From contig JADKAM010000001.1 of NCBI GenBank assembly GCA_016715365.1, positions 1,302,001-1,366,000 on the forward strand: a DNA stretch of 64,000 nucleotides, read 5' to 3'. This document shows, in pieces, positions 55,062 to 63,927 of this stretch (its first letter is position 1; each line of letters opens with the position of its first letter). The translations under genes were made by a program, and so were the position numbers. This DNA is from Chitinophagaceae bacterium. Its GTDB lineage: Bacteria > Bacteroidota > Bacteroidia > Chitinophagales > Chitinophagaceae. The notes under the pieces are model-generated. The model was not told the origin of the DNA. It searched no databases and saw nothing but the letters and a program-made list of their open reading frames with translations.

Positions 55062-56402
55062 ATGCAAAAATACCTTTTTAAAAACATACAGGTTGTAAAT
55101 GAAGGAAAAATTCAGTCGCTGGATGTATTAACAAACGGCGAAAGGATCGAGAAAATTGCAGGGGCAATAGAAACAAAGTATAAGGTTGTGGAGATAAACG
55201 GAGAAGGGAAGCACCTTTTTCCCGGGGCAATTGATGACCAGGTACATTTTAGAGAGCCCGGCCTTACACATAAAGCCACTATTTATACCGAAAGTAAAGC
55301 AGCTGTAGCAGGCGGCGTAACCAGTTTCATGGAAATGCCCAATACGCTTCCCAATGCATTAACACCACAATTACTGGAAGATAAATATACCATTGCTGCC
55401 AATACATCACTGGCCAATTACTCATTTTTTATGGGCACCAGCAATAACAATGCGGAGGAAGTTTTAAAAATGAACAACCATAAACATGATGTTTGTGGTG
55501 TAAAAATATTTATGGGCGCCAGCACGGGTAATATGCTGGTGGATAGTCACAGTGCATTGGATAAAGTATTCAGAGAAAGTGAAATGCTGATAGCCACACA
55601 TTGCGAAGATGAACGGATCATTAAAGCCAATTACGAACGTATAAAAAATGGGAAAGGAGCATTATCTGCATCCGATCATCCACTGATAAGAGATGAAGAA
55701 GCCTGTTTTGAATCTTCTTTAATTGCCATAAAATTCGCACAGAAATACGGCAGCCGCCTGCACATACTGCACATCAGCACCGAAAAAGAATTACAGCTTT
55801 TTGGCAATATGATGCCGCTGAAGGAAAAAAGAATTACCGCCGAAGTTTGTGTGCATCATTTGCATTTTACAGCAGCTGATTATGAACAGCTGGGCTATAA
55901 AATAAAATGTAACCCGGCCATAAAAGCTGCACACAATAAAGAAGCATTGTGGAAAGCATTGCTGGATGACAGGCTGGATGTTATTGCCACCGATCATGCG
56001 CCGCATACCCGGGAGGAAAAGCAGGGAGCATATGAGCAGGCCCATGCAGGCTTGCCGCTGGTGCAGCACCCCTTGTTGTTAATGTTGCATTATTATAAAG
56101 AAGGACGGATCAGCCTGGAAAAAATTGCAGAAAAAATGAGCCACGCCGTAGCTGATTGTTTTCAGATTGAGAACAGGGGCTATATTCGTGAAGGATATTT
56201 TGCCGACCTGGTGGTGATTGACAATAATTTACCTTCAACTGTAACCAAAGAAAATATTTTATACAAATGCGGCTGGAGCCCTTTAGAGAATTTTACATTT
56301 CCTGCATCTATAGAAAAGACTTTTGTAAGCGGCAACCTGGTGTACAGCAATGGAAGCTTTGATGAAGCAACAAAAGGGCAAAGATTATTGTTTAACAGGT
56401 AA
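55062..56402 (+). CDS. pyrC: Dihydroorotase
   Basis: This 446-residue amidohydrolase has the metal motif DDQVHFREPGLTHK (HxH replaced by QVHFRE, as in this subgroup), the candidate carbamylated lysine in GVKIFMGASTGN, HCEDE, HILHIST and ATDHAPH. It closes carbamoyl-aspartate to dihydroorotate, the step before PyrD, whose gene lies 20 kb away. The first metal position is Q-V-H rather than H-V-H, so the metal site may be altered; this is worth a structural check. Confidence 0.9.
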   Translation: MQKYLFKNIQVVNEGKIQSLDVLTNGERIEKIAGAIETKYKVVEINGEGKHLFPGAIDDQVHFREPGLTHKATIYTESKAAVAGGVTSFMEMPNTLPNALTPQLLEDKYTIAANTSLANYSFFMGTSNNNAEEVLKMNNHKHDVCGVKIFMGASTGNMLVDSHSALDKVFRESEMLIATHCEDERIIKANYERIKNGKGALSASDHPLIRDEEACFESSLIAIKFAQKYGSRLHILHISTEKELQLFGNMMPLKEKRITAEVCVHHLHFTAADYEQLGYKIKCNPAIKAAHNKEALWKALLDDRLDVIATDHAPHTREEKQGAYEQAHAGLPLVQHPLLLMLHYYKEGRISLEKIAEKMSHAVADCFQIENRGYIREGYFADLVVIDNNLPSTVTKENILYKCGWSPLENFTFPASIEKTFVSGNLVYSNGSFDEATKGQRLLFNR

Positions 56403-56462
56403 TAAGCCAAACGGAGATCATCTGCGTTAATCATCAACATCATAAAAATCTGCGTTCTCACT

Positions 56463-57779
56463 ATGGATATAGATAAAACAACACTTGCCGATCTTTTAAT
56501 GTTCAACAGTGGCGAAGACGTATCCGTATTCGGCAGACTTGATCTGTGTAGTACTGCACATGGCAGCGAGCAAATGAAGATCAATTTTTCCACGGCATTA
56601 AAAACACAGGAGGAAATTGTTGCTGTGCAGCAAACGCTGCAATTGATACTAAAAAAACAGCAGCAATGGCCTGCACAGATCTCAAATGGTACGGTGATGG
56701 TGGTAGAGAAATTTTTTGATTCACAGATCAGTGCCATTCCTGCACACCCATCTTCACTGGAAGCCTATACTTATAAACTGCTGCATGGCCCCGATTTTGC
56801 GCTGGTAACCTATTCAGCCAAACATTGCTTTGATTTTATAAAGGGGTTCCAGCTTTTGCTGCAATTGTTTTCGGGAGAAAACATTCCGGAGCCGCTGCAA
56901 AAAGTTTTAACAGTCATTGAAAGAATAACCACCAAGGACCAGTTTAAAATTGTAGAAAAACATACAAATGCAGATGAGCTGAGCAATGCGCAAAAACTGG
57001 AACTTGCTCATTTTATACGCTATGGTTACAAACACAACATGCTTGACCTGGTGGTAAGGTATGCACAAATTGATGCCTGGTATGGTATGGCCAGGGCTGT
57101 GCAAAAATTTGGGTTGGTGTTCCCGCAATTTGTACAAAATGACCAGCCTGTTATTGAAGCTAAGGGTTTGTACCATTTACTGGTGCAGGAGCCCGTGGCT
57201 TATGATGTGGTGCTGAACCAGCAAACAAATTTTTTGTTTTTAACAGGCGCCAACATGGCGGGCAAAAGTACCTTCATTAAATCGGTGGGGGCTTCGGTTT
57301 TTCTGGCACATATAGGTATGGGCGTACCTGCACAGCAAATGAAATTGACTTTGTTTGATGGCATGCTCAGCAATATAAACGTGGTAGATAATATCAGTAA
57401 GGGTGAGAGCTATTTTTACAACGAAGTGCAGCGCATTAAAGCCACCATCACCAAAATTAGCGATGGCAAAAAATGGCTGATACTGATTGATGAACTTTTT
57501 AAAGGCACCAATGTACAGGATGCTATGAAGTGCAGCAGCACGGTCATTGAAGGTTTTTTAAAAATAAAAAATTCGCTGTTCATCCTCTCCACACATTTAT
57601 ATGAAATTGGCGAAGAACTGAAAAAGCATCCCAATATTGATTTTAAATATTTCGAAACATCGGTCATTAACGACCAGTTGCATTTCAGTTATCATTTAAA
57701 AGATGGTATCAGCAATGACAGGCTGGGTTATTTGATATTGAAGAGAGAGGGAGTAGTGGAGATGCTGGAGAAGATGTAA
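56463..57779 (+). CDS. MutS-like ATPase lacking mismatch-binding domain
   Basis: This 438-residue protein keeps the MutS core/lever helices and ATPase domain V: Walker A GANMAGKSTFIKSVG, the ISKGESYFYNEVQRIK region, Walker B WLILIDELFKGTN and the helix-turn end. It lacks the N-terminal mismatch-recognition and connector domains and any Smr tail, so it is not classical MutS or MutS2. Short MutS homologues of this kind are common in Bacteroidota with unclear function. Confidence 0.88.
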   Translation: MDIDKTTLADLLMFNSGEDVSVFGRLDLCSTAHGSEQMKINFSTALKTQEEIVAVQQTLQLILKKQQQWPAQISNGTVMVVEKFFDSQISAIPAHPSSLEAYTYKLLHGPDFALVTYSAKHCFDFIKGFQLLLQLFSGENIPEPLQKVLTVIERITTKDQFKIVEKHTNADELSNAQKLELAHFIRYGYKHNMLDLVVRYAQIDAWYGMARAVQKFGLVFPQFVQNDQPVIEAKGLYHLLVQEPVAYDVVLNQQTNFLFLTGANMAGKSTFIKSVGASVFLAHIGMGVPAQQMKLTLFDGMLSNINVVDNISKGESYFYNEVQRIKATITKISDGKKWLILIDELFKGTNVQDAMKCSSTVIEGFLKIKNSLFILSTHLYEIGEELKKHPNIDFKYFETSVINDQLHFSYHLKDGISNDRLGYLILKREGVVEMLEKM

Positions 57780-57832
57780 ATTATTCGGTGATCAGTAGAC
57801 AAAAGCTGAAGAAATATTGAATGTCGGGTATT

Positions 57833-58275
57833 GCTGTCATCCCGAGGAACGAGGGAGCTGCCCGGCAAGCAAAACAACAAAAATGCAAATAAACGATGGA
57901 CATAATTACTATGTGTATATAGTTACCAATAAAAACAAAACCGTTTTATACACAGGCATAACCAACGATCTATACCGAAGATTACAAGAGCATAAGGAAA
58001 ACTCCATACCATTTGGTCACCCTTCTTTTGCAGGGAGATACAATTCTTTTTTTTTATTGTATTACGAAAGATTTCAGCAGGTGCAAGATGCTATTGCAAG
58101 AGAGAAGGAAATAAAAGGATGGCGGAGGGAAAAGAAGGAATTGCTCATCAATTCGATAAATTCTGAGTGGAAATTTTTGAATGAAGAAATATAGTTGCCA
58201 TTCCGAATGAAGTTAGGAATCTGCCTGTTATTAGTAATGAAGCCCGGCGGTTCCCCTGTTCCTCGGGATGACAAC
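57833..58275. repeat. Inverted repeats flanking the GIY-YIG gene
   Basis: The left end (57836-57851, gtcatcccgaggaac) is complementary to the right end (58259-58273, gttcctcgggatgac) with about 400 bp between, enclosing just the GIY-YIG gene. The word gtcatcccgaggaa is a well-known dispersed Bacteroidota repeat. The unit looks like a small mobile or formerly mobile cassette. Confidence 0.65.
57883..58194 (+). CDS. GIY-YIG nuclease-family protein
   Basis: This 103-residue protein has the YYVYIV...LYTGITNDLYRRLQEHK core (motif GIY-YIG as YVY and YTG) and the catalytic arginine in RRLQEHK. YNSFFLLYYERF, AIAREKEIKGWRREKKEL and the C-terminal NSEWKFL also fit. Members in Bacteroidota are numerous per genome and lie among repeats. 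The ATG at 57883 is preferred to a start at 57817, which would include part of the left repeat. It is flanked by inverted repeats (57836-57851 and 58259-58273). Confidence 0.9.
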   Translation: MQINDGHNYYVYIVTNKNKTVLYTGITNDLYRRLQEHKENSIPFGHPSFAGRYNSFFLLYYERFQQVQDAIAREKEIKGWRREKKELLINSINSEWKFLNEEI

Positions 58276-58356
58276 TTTGATCAGCTATTGAACTGGTATA
58301 TCATCTTTTGAAAATCATCAGCTAATTTTATTACCTTACTTTAATAATAACTACTG

Positions 58357-59541
58357 ATGAAAAAATCATTGCTCCTTATTATTGGTTTTTTAATCCTCCT
58401 TGCAACCGAAATACTCCGTGTCTATTTCATCATGCCCTTTCCCGGCAGCCAGAAATCAGACACTATCCAAATTGCTTATTTCCTCCACAATTATATCTGG
58501 TGGTTCAGGGTATTGGGGTTGCTTTTATTTTTGCCACCCATGATCTACATTTTTCGTAACAGCCGCTGGTGGAGAAAGATATTGCTTGCCATTTTTGTAT
58601 TGCTGTATGCCATTGTTTTTTATGCTTTCAATTTTAAATTCCTGGCAGATAAAATGTTTTATCAGCCTGAAAATAAAATACTGGCAACGGTTGCTACCAA
58701 TAAAGTTGACAGCACCAAACTGGTTATAGGCGTTGCATTAAACGGCCAGGCAAAAGCTTATCCTGTGGAGATAATCAGTTATCATCACCAGGTTCAGGAC
58801 AGTATAAGCGGCGAACCGGTAATGGTTACTTATTGTTCGGTTTGCAGAACAGGCCGGGTTTTCAGTCCCTTTGTAAATGGTAAATTGGAGAAATTCCGTT
58901 TGGTAGGCATGGATCATTTTAATGCCATGTTTGAAGATGCAACCACCAAAAGCTGGTGGAGGCAGGCAACCGGTAAAGCAGTTGCGGGCAAACTGAAAGG
59001 AACAGCATTGAAAGAAATTGAATCAGCACAAATGAGCCTTGGTGCATGGATGCGTAAACATCCTAACACAATGATCCTGCAACCCGATCCTGTATTTGCA
59101 AAACAATACAAAGGCCTGGAAGGATTTGATGAAGGAACGATTAAAAGTGACCTTGAAAAAAGAGACAGTGCTTCCTGGCAATTTAAATCATGGGTAATTG
59201 GAATAGAGAAGAACGGACATACAAAAGCTTATGATTGGAATGATCTGGTGAAGCAAAGGGTGATCAATGATACCTTTCAAAATACAGCGCTGGTTTTAGT
59301 TTTGGAAAATGACAACCGCTCATTTCATGTATGGAACAGGCAGGTGAAAGATAAGCTGCTGCAATTTACTTTTGATGCTGCTGCACAAACTTTAAAAGAT
59401 ACTGCAACCAATTCTGTTTGGAATATGAATGGCGAATGTGTGGAGGGAATTTTAAAAAACAACCGCCTTACTGCTATTCAGGCTTACCAGGAGTTTTGGC
59501 ATAGCTGGGAGAGTTTTCATCCGGGAACAGGAAAGTATTAG
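58357..59541 (+). CDS. DUF3179 membrane protein
   Basis: This 394-residue protein starts with three membrane helices (about 4-24, 48-66, 76-97). The DUF3179 domain follows, with VMVTYCSVCRTGRVFSP, FRLVGMDHFNAMFEDATT, SWWRQATGKA and DPVFAKQYKG. The C-rich CSVC pair may bind metal or be redox-active. The function is not known. It stands alone after the GIY-YIG unit. Confidence 0.87.
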   Translation: MKKSLLLIIGFLILLATEILRVYFIMPFPGSQKSDTIQIAYFLHNYIWWFRVLGLLLFLPPMIYIFRNSRWWRKILLAIFVLLYAIVFYAFNFKFLADKMFYQPENKILATVATNKVDSTKLVIGVALNGQAKAYPVEIISYHHQVQDSISGEPVMVTYCSVCRTGRVFSPFVNGKLEKFRLVGMDHFNAMFEDATTKSWWRQATGKAVAGKLKGTALKEIESAQMSLGAWMRKHPNTMILQPDPVFAKQYKGLEGFDEGTIKSDLEKRDSASWQFKSWVIGIEKNGHTKAYDWNDLVKQRVINDTFQNTALVLVLENDNRSFHVWNRQVKDKLLQFTFDAAAQTLKDTATNSVWNMNGECVEGILKNNRLTAIQAYQEFWHSWESFHPGTGKY

Positions 59542-59607
59542 GGTTACTGCTAATTTTCTTCTTTTTCCTATTGAACTTTTTCTAACTTTAAGAAAAAAAT
59601 CCTACCC

Positions 59608-61152
59608 ATGCTGGTTAAAACTTTTGGCAGCGCCGTTTATGGCGTGGAAGCTATTACCATAACGGTTGAAGTAAGCGTAAATAACCAGGGCCAAAATTAT
59701 TATATTGTTGGCCTGCCCGATAATGCCGTTAAGGAAAGTTTACAACGGGTAGAGAGCGCTATCAAGAGCAATCATTATTTTATGCCCCGTACCAAGCTGG
59801 TGGTAAACCTGGCACCTGCCGATATAAAAAAAACAGGTACTGCTTTTGATCTTCCCATTGCAATCGGCACATTGGGTGCAACCGAGCAAATTGAAAATCC
59901 TGAAAGATTAAGTGAGTATGTAATTATGGGCGAACTAAGTCTTGACGGAGAAATACGCCCCATTAAAGGTGCACTGCCCATTGCCATACAGGCACGCAAG
60001 GAAGGTTTTAAAGGATTGATCGTTCCCAAACAAAATGCAAGAGAAGCGGCGATGGTAAACAATTTAAATGTTTACGCTGTTGAACACATTACAGATGTGA
60101 TTGAATTTTTTAACAACGAAGAATCAATACAACCAACCATAGTAAATACAAGAGAAGAATTTGCCCACGCACAAAGCGATTTTGAAATTGATTTTTGTGA
60201 TGTAAAGGGACAGGAAAATATTAAACGGGCTTTGGAGATTGCAGCAGCCGGCGGACACAATGCCATATTAATTGGTCCGCCCGGTGCCGGTAAAACCATG
60301 CTGGCAAAGCGTTTGCCAACCATACTGCCGCCATTAAGTTTGCAGGAAGCATTGGAAACAACCAAAATTCATTCTGTGGCAGGAAAGCTTCCGGAGAATT
60401 CAACTTTGATTTCCAAACGGCCATTCAGGAGTCCGCATCACACCATTTCTGATGTGGCACTTGTAGGCGGCGGTGGCATTCCGCAACCCGGCGAAATTTC
60501 TTTAGCTCACAATGGTGTTTTGTTTTTAGATGAACTGCCCGAATTTAAAAGGCAGGTATTGGAAGTAATGCGCCAGCCGATGGAAGAAAGAAAAGTAACT
60601 ATTTCAAGAGCAAAAGTGGCATTGGATTTTCCAGCATCGTTTATGTTGATAGCCAGTATGAATCCCTGTCCATGCGGATTTTTTAATCACCCCGAAAAAG
60701 AATGTACCTGTCCGCCCGGCGCTGTTCAAAAATATTTAAATAAAATTTCAGGTCCGTTGTTAGACAGAATTGACCTGCATGTAGAAGTAACGCCCGTTGC
60801 ATTTAATGAATTATCATCTGCGCAGCAATTTGAAAAAAGCAGCAGCATCAGAGAGCGTGTAATTAAAGCAAGAGAAATACAGGAACAACGTTATAAAGAA
60901 AATGAAGGGGTTTATGCCAATGCACAAATGAGCAGTAAACAACTTAAAGAAATTTGCGTGATAACCACAGCCGGGCAAAACCTGTTAAAAGTGGCCATGG
61001 AAAAATTAAACCTCAGCGCCCGTGCCTACGACCGCATTTTAAAAGTAAGCCGCACCATTGCAGATCTGGCTGCCAGTGAAGATATAAAACCCGAGCACCT
61101 GGCAGAAGCCATACAGTACAGGAGTTTGGACAGGGAAGGATGGACAGGGTAA
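59608..61152 (+). CDS. comM: YifB/ComM-family Mg-chelatase-like AAA+ helicase
   Basis: This 514-residue protein has an N-terminal Lon-like domain (YYIVGLPDNAVKESLQRV) and AAA+ core motifs: Walker A GPPGAGKTMLAK and Walker B GVLFLDELPEF. FRSPHHTISD, NPCPCGFF with zinc-type cysteines (CPCG, ECTC) and the C-terminal DLAASEDIKPEHLAEAIQYR complete it. ComM-type proteins help branch migration during natural transformation. The symbol is used in that family sense; competence in this organism is not shown. Confidence 0.9.
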   Translation: MLVKTFGSAVYGVEAITITVEVSVNNQGQNYYIVGLPDNAVKESLQRVESAIKSNHYFMPRTKLVVNLAPADIKKTGTAFDLPIAIGTLGATEQIENPERLSEYVIMGELSLDGEIRPIKGALPIAIQARKEGFKGLIVPKQNAREAAMVNNLNVYAVEHITDVIEFFNNEESIQPTIVNTREEFAHAQSDFEIDFCDVKGQENIKRALEIAAAGGHNAILIGPPGAGKTMLAKRLPTILPPLSLQEALETTKIHSVAGKLPENSTLISKRPFRSPHHTISDVALVGGGGIPQPGEISLAHNGVLFLDELPEFKRQVLEVMRQPMEERKVTISRAKVALDFPASFMLIASMNPCPCGFFNHPEKECTCPPGAVQKYLNKISGPLLDRIDLHVEVTPVAFNELSSAQQFEKSSSIRERVIKAREIQEQRYKENEGVYANAQMSSKQLKEICVITTAGQNLLKVAMEKLNLSARAYDRILKVSRTIADLAASEDIKPEHLAEAIQYRSLDREGWTG

Positions 61153-61153
61153 A

Positions 61154-61250
61154 TCAGTTAATAGTTAATGGTTCATGGTACGGGATAATACATAGCAAAG
61201 CTCCAAATTTTAAGGCTCTACAATGAACTATTAACCATTTTCCATTAACT
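61154..61250. repeat. Inverted simple-word repeat after comM
   Basis: agttaatagttaatggttcatgg near 61157 and its near-complement aatgaactattaaccatttt...ttaactg near 61221-61250 can pair, although imperfectly. The words match those at 35831-35899. It may serve as a terminator of comM. Confidence 0.5.
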
Positions 61251-61337
61251 GTCTCTGACTTTTAGTCATTTTTTCCGAACTTGTACGATATTTGATGCAT
61301 TGAATTTTTTCGATACATTTCTAAACAAGACTACTGA

Positions 61338-63185
61338 ATGAAAATATTACTTCGCTATCTTAAACCATACAAATGGTTGGTAGTACTTACTTTATTTTTA
61401 GCTGCAATCAATATTGGCTTTTCTTTAATCGATCCTATTTTATTGGGTAAGCTTGTTAATCTTGCCAGCGATCACCAGGCAGGTTCGGGTACCGGAATAC
61501 ACAAAAACTTCAGCGACAGCCAGTTTTTTTGGGATTACAGCAGGATTGTAAGAAAAGATGATAAAAATTATCTGCAGCTCGGCGTATTCTATATTCTAAT
61601 CTTTTCTATCAGTGTGGCCATGGTAAGCCGTATTGCCAAGGCTTTCCAGGATTATTTTTTGAATGTGGTTATTCAAAAATTTGGCGCCAAAGTCTTTACC
61701 GATGGTTTACAACATGCCATGAAACTGCCTTACCAGGATTTTGAAGATCAACGCAGCGGCGAAACCTTATCTATTCTTACCAAAGTAAGATCTGATGTGG
61801 AAAGGTTCATGACCAATTTTATCAACATTCTTTTTGGGGTGATCGTAGGGGTGGTGTTTGTTTTTGTTTATGCAAGTTTATATATCAGCTGGATGGTGCC
61901 TGTTGCTTACCTGGTAGGGATTGTGGTATTAACCATTATCACCAACCTGCTGAGTAAAAAAATTAAAATAATTCAGAAGAATATTGTGGGGCAAACAACC
62001 ATGCTGGCCGGTTCTACAACAGAATCTTTACGCAATATTGAATTGGTAAAAAGCCTGGGCCTAACCGAGCAGGAAGTTAGCCGCTTAAATAAAAATACTT
62101 ATAAAATACTGGGCCTTGAACTTACCAAAGTAAAAAGCATCAGAAGTATCAGTTTTATTCAGGGCACATTTGTAAATACTTTAAGGCAGGTTATCCTGTT
62201 TATTTTAATGTGGCTCATCTTTGGTGGAAGTATGGATGCAGGTGAACTGATAACCATGCAGATCTTTTCATTTTTTATATTTGGCCCGTTGCAGGAGATC
62301 GGAAACATATTGCTTTCTTACCGCGAGGCTGAAGCATCGCTGAATAATTTTCATAACCTGATGTCCAAAACACCCGAACAGGAACCTGCAAATCCCAAAG
62401 CGCTTAATAATATTGAAACACTTTCATTCAATGGCGTTTCCTTTAAACATCAGACAGCAACACATAAGGCCATCAACAACATCAGCTTTGATGCAAAGAT
62501 TGGCGAAACGGTTGCTTTTGTTGGCCCTTCGGGTTCGGGCAAATCTACCCTGATGAAATTACTGGTTGGTTTGTACCGCCCGCTTGAAGGAAAGATCATG
62601 TACAATAATTTAGACGAAACCGAAATACTTTTTGATGACCTGCGCAAACAAATTGGTTTTGTAACACAGGATACCAATCTGTTCAGCGGCACCATCCGTG
62701 AAAACCTGATGTTTGTAAATCCTGCCGCATCAGAAGAAACATTAAATGATGTGCTGGTAAAAGCAAGTTGTACCGGTTTACTTGCCAGGGCAGAGAAGGG
62801 CCTGGATACGATGATTGGCGAAGGCGGTTTAAAATTATCGGGCGGCGAAAAGCAACGTATTTCCATTGCACGTGCTTTATTGCGCCAGCCGCATTTATTA
62901 ATTTTTGATGAAGCTACCTCTGCTTTGGATTCTATAACTGAAGAAGAGATCACCAATACCATTCGTGACCTGTCTTCACAAAAAGGGCAGATCACCATTT
63001 TAATTGCACACCGCTTAAGTACCATCATGCATGCCGACAGAATTTATGTACTGGAAAAAGGCGATGTGGTGGAAACGGGATCACATGAAAAACTACTGGA
63101 AGAAAAAGGTTTGTATTTTGCCATGTGGCGCCAGCAGATTGGCGAAAGGAAAAGACCAATATTATCAACAACAGCATTAAACTGA
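61338..63185 (+). CDS. ABC exporter (permease fused to ATPase)
   Basis: This 615-residue half-transporter has six membrane helices in residues 10-320 and a nucleotide-binding domain with Walker A VGPSGSGKSTLMK, signature LSGGEKQRISIARALL, Walker B LLIFDEATSAL and H-loop IAHRLST. A longer than usual loop (ASDHQAGSGTGIHKNFSD) lies after the first helix. It is an MsbA-type exporter that pairs with itself or a partner; the substrate is unknown. The SemiSWEET gene starts 5 bp later. Confidence 0.93.
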   Translation: MKILLRYLKPYKWLVVLTLFLAAINIGFSLIDPILLGKLVNLASDHQAGSGTGIHKNFSDSQFFWDYSRIVRKDDKNYLQLGVFYILIFSISVAMVSRIAKAFQDYFLNVVIQKFGAKVFTDGLQHAMKLPYQDFEDQRSGETLSILTKVRSDVERFMTNFINILFGVIVGVVFVFVYASLYISWMVPVAYLVGIVVLTIITNLLSKKIKIIQKNIVGQTTMLAGSTTESLRNIELVKSLGLTEQEVSRLNKNTYKILGLELTKVKSIRSISFIQGTFVNTLRQVILFILMWLIFGGSMDAGELITMQIFSFFIFGPLQEIGNILLSYREAEASLNNFHNLMSKTPEQEPANPKALNNIETLSFNGVSFKHQTATHKAINNISFDAKIGETVAFVGPSGSGKSTLMKLLVGLYRPLEGKIMYNNLDETEILFDDLRKQIGFVTQDTNLFSGTIRENLMFVNPAASEETLNDVLVKASCTGLLARAEKGLDTMIGEGGLKLSGGEKQRISIARALLRQPHLLIFDEATSALDSITEEEITNTIRDLSSQKGQITILIAHRLSTIMHADRIYVLEKGDVVETGSHEKLLEEKGLYFAMWRQQIGERKRPILSTTALN

Positions 63186-63190
63186 TTTTT

Positions 63191-63445
63191 ATGTCATTGA
63201 TTCAGATCTTAGGATTGGCAGCCGGTACTATAACCTCCATCACTTTTCTGCCACAGGTAATTCATATCTGGAAAACAAAATCGGCAAAAGACCTTTCGCT
63301 GATGATGCTGTTGTTATTGATACTGGGTGTTTTATTATGGCTTACCTACGGCTTGCTGGTAATGGATGCCGCCATCATTTACACCAACAGTATGGTACTG
63401 GCCATGAGTTTTATTTTGTTGTTTTTTAAACTAAAATATAAGTAG
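63191..63445 (+). CDS. SemiSWEET / PQ-loop sugar transporter
   Basis: This 84-residue protein has three membrane helices and a PQ motif (ITFLPQVIHIWKTKSAKDLS), as expected for SemiSWEET, which dimerises to move sugars. The ATG at 63191 is preferred to an in-frame start at 63125 lying inside the ABC gene. Distance to the ABC stop is only 5 bp, so co-transcription is likely. Confidence 0.9.
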   Translation: MSLIQILGLAAGTITSITFLPQVIHIWKTKSAKDLSLMMLLLLILGVLLWLTYGLLVMDAAIIYTNSMVLAMSFILLFFKLKYK

Positions 63446-63482
63446 GTGTATCTTTTGTTACAGAAAACAAAAACAGCTTTGT

Positions 63483-63490
63483 TACCTTTG
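63483..63490 (+). promoter_or_regulatory. -7 box abutting the DUF983 gene, probably leaderless
   Basis: TACCTTTG matches TAnnTTTG and ends five bases before the ATG at 63496. Confidence 0.5.
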
Positions 63491-63495
63491 CACCC

Positions 63496-63927
63496 ATGTC
63501 AAAAAAACCAAAGCCCAATTATTACTGGAGTGTTTTAACCATGAAATGCCCAAGATGCAGGCGTGGTCCCATGTTCAAAAGCGCTAATCCTTTTAAAAAA
63601 CTAAAACTCTCTCATATATTTGATATGCCTGATAACTGCCCGGTCTGTAAGCAGAAATACGACCTGGAAGAAGGTTTTTGGTTTGGTACCGGTTATGTAA
63701 GTTATGCACTGGCAGTAGCTGTTTCTGTTGCAACTTTTATAGCCTGGCTGGTTTTTATCGGCGTATCAACCGAAGATAACCGCATATTCTGGTGGTTGGG
63801 TACCAATACGGTCGTACTTGTTATTACACAGCCCTGGCTAATGCGGCTAAGCCGTGTATTGTATATGCGCTTTTTTGTAAAGTATGATGAAAATTACGAA
63901 ACCACCAAGCCGGTAGAGTTGCATTAA
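63496..63927 (+). CDS. DUF983 membrane protein with zinc-ribbon-like cysteines
   Basis: This 143-residue protein matches DUF983: CPRCRRGPMFKS and CPVCKQKYDLEEGFWFGTGYVSY, followed by two membrane helices (about 69-91, 98-118). The two CxxC pairs probably bind zinc. The function is unknown; the family is usual in Bacteroidota and Proteobacteria. It converges with a gene entering from the right edge. Confidence 0.87.
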   Translation: MSKKPKPNYYWSVLTMKCPRCRRGPMFKSANPFKKLKLSHIFDMPDNCPVCKQKYDLEEGFWFGTGYVSYALAVAVSVATFIAWLVFIGVSTEDNRIFWWLGTNTVVLVITQPWLMRLSRVLYMRFFVKYDENYETTKPVELH

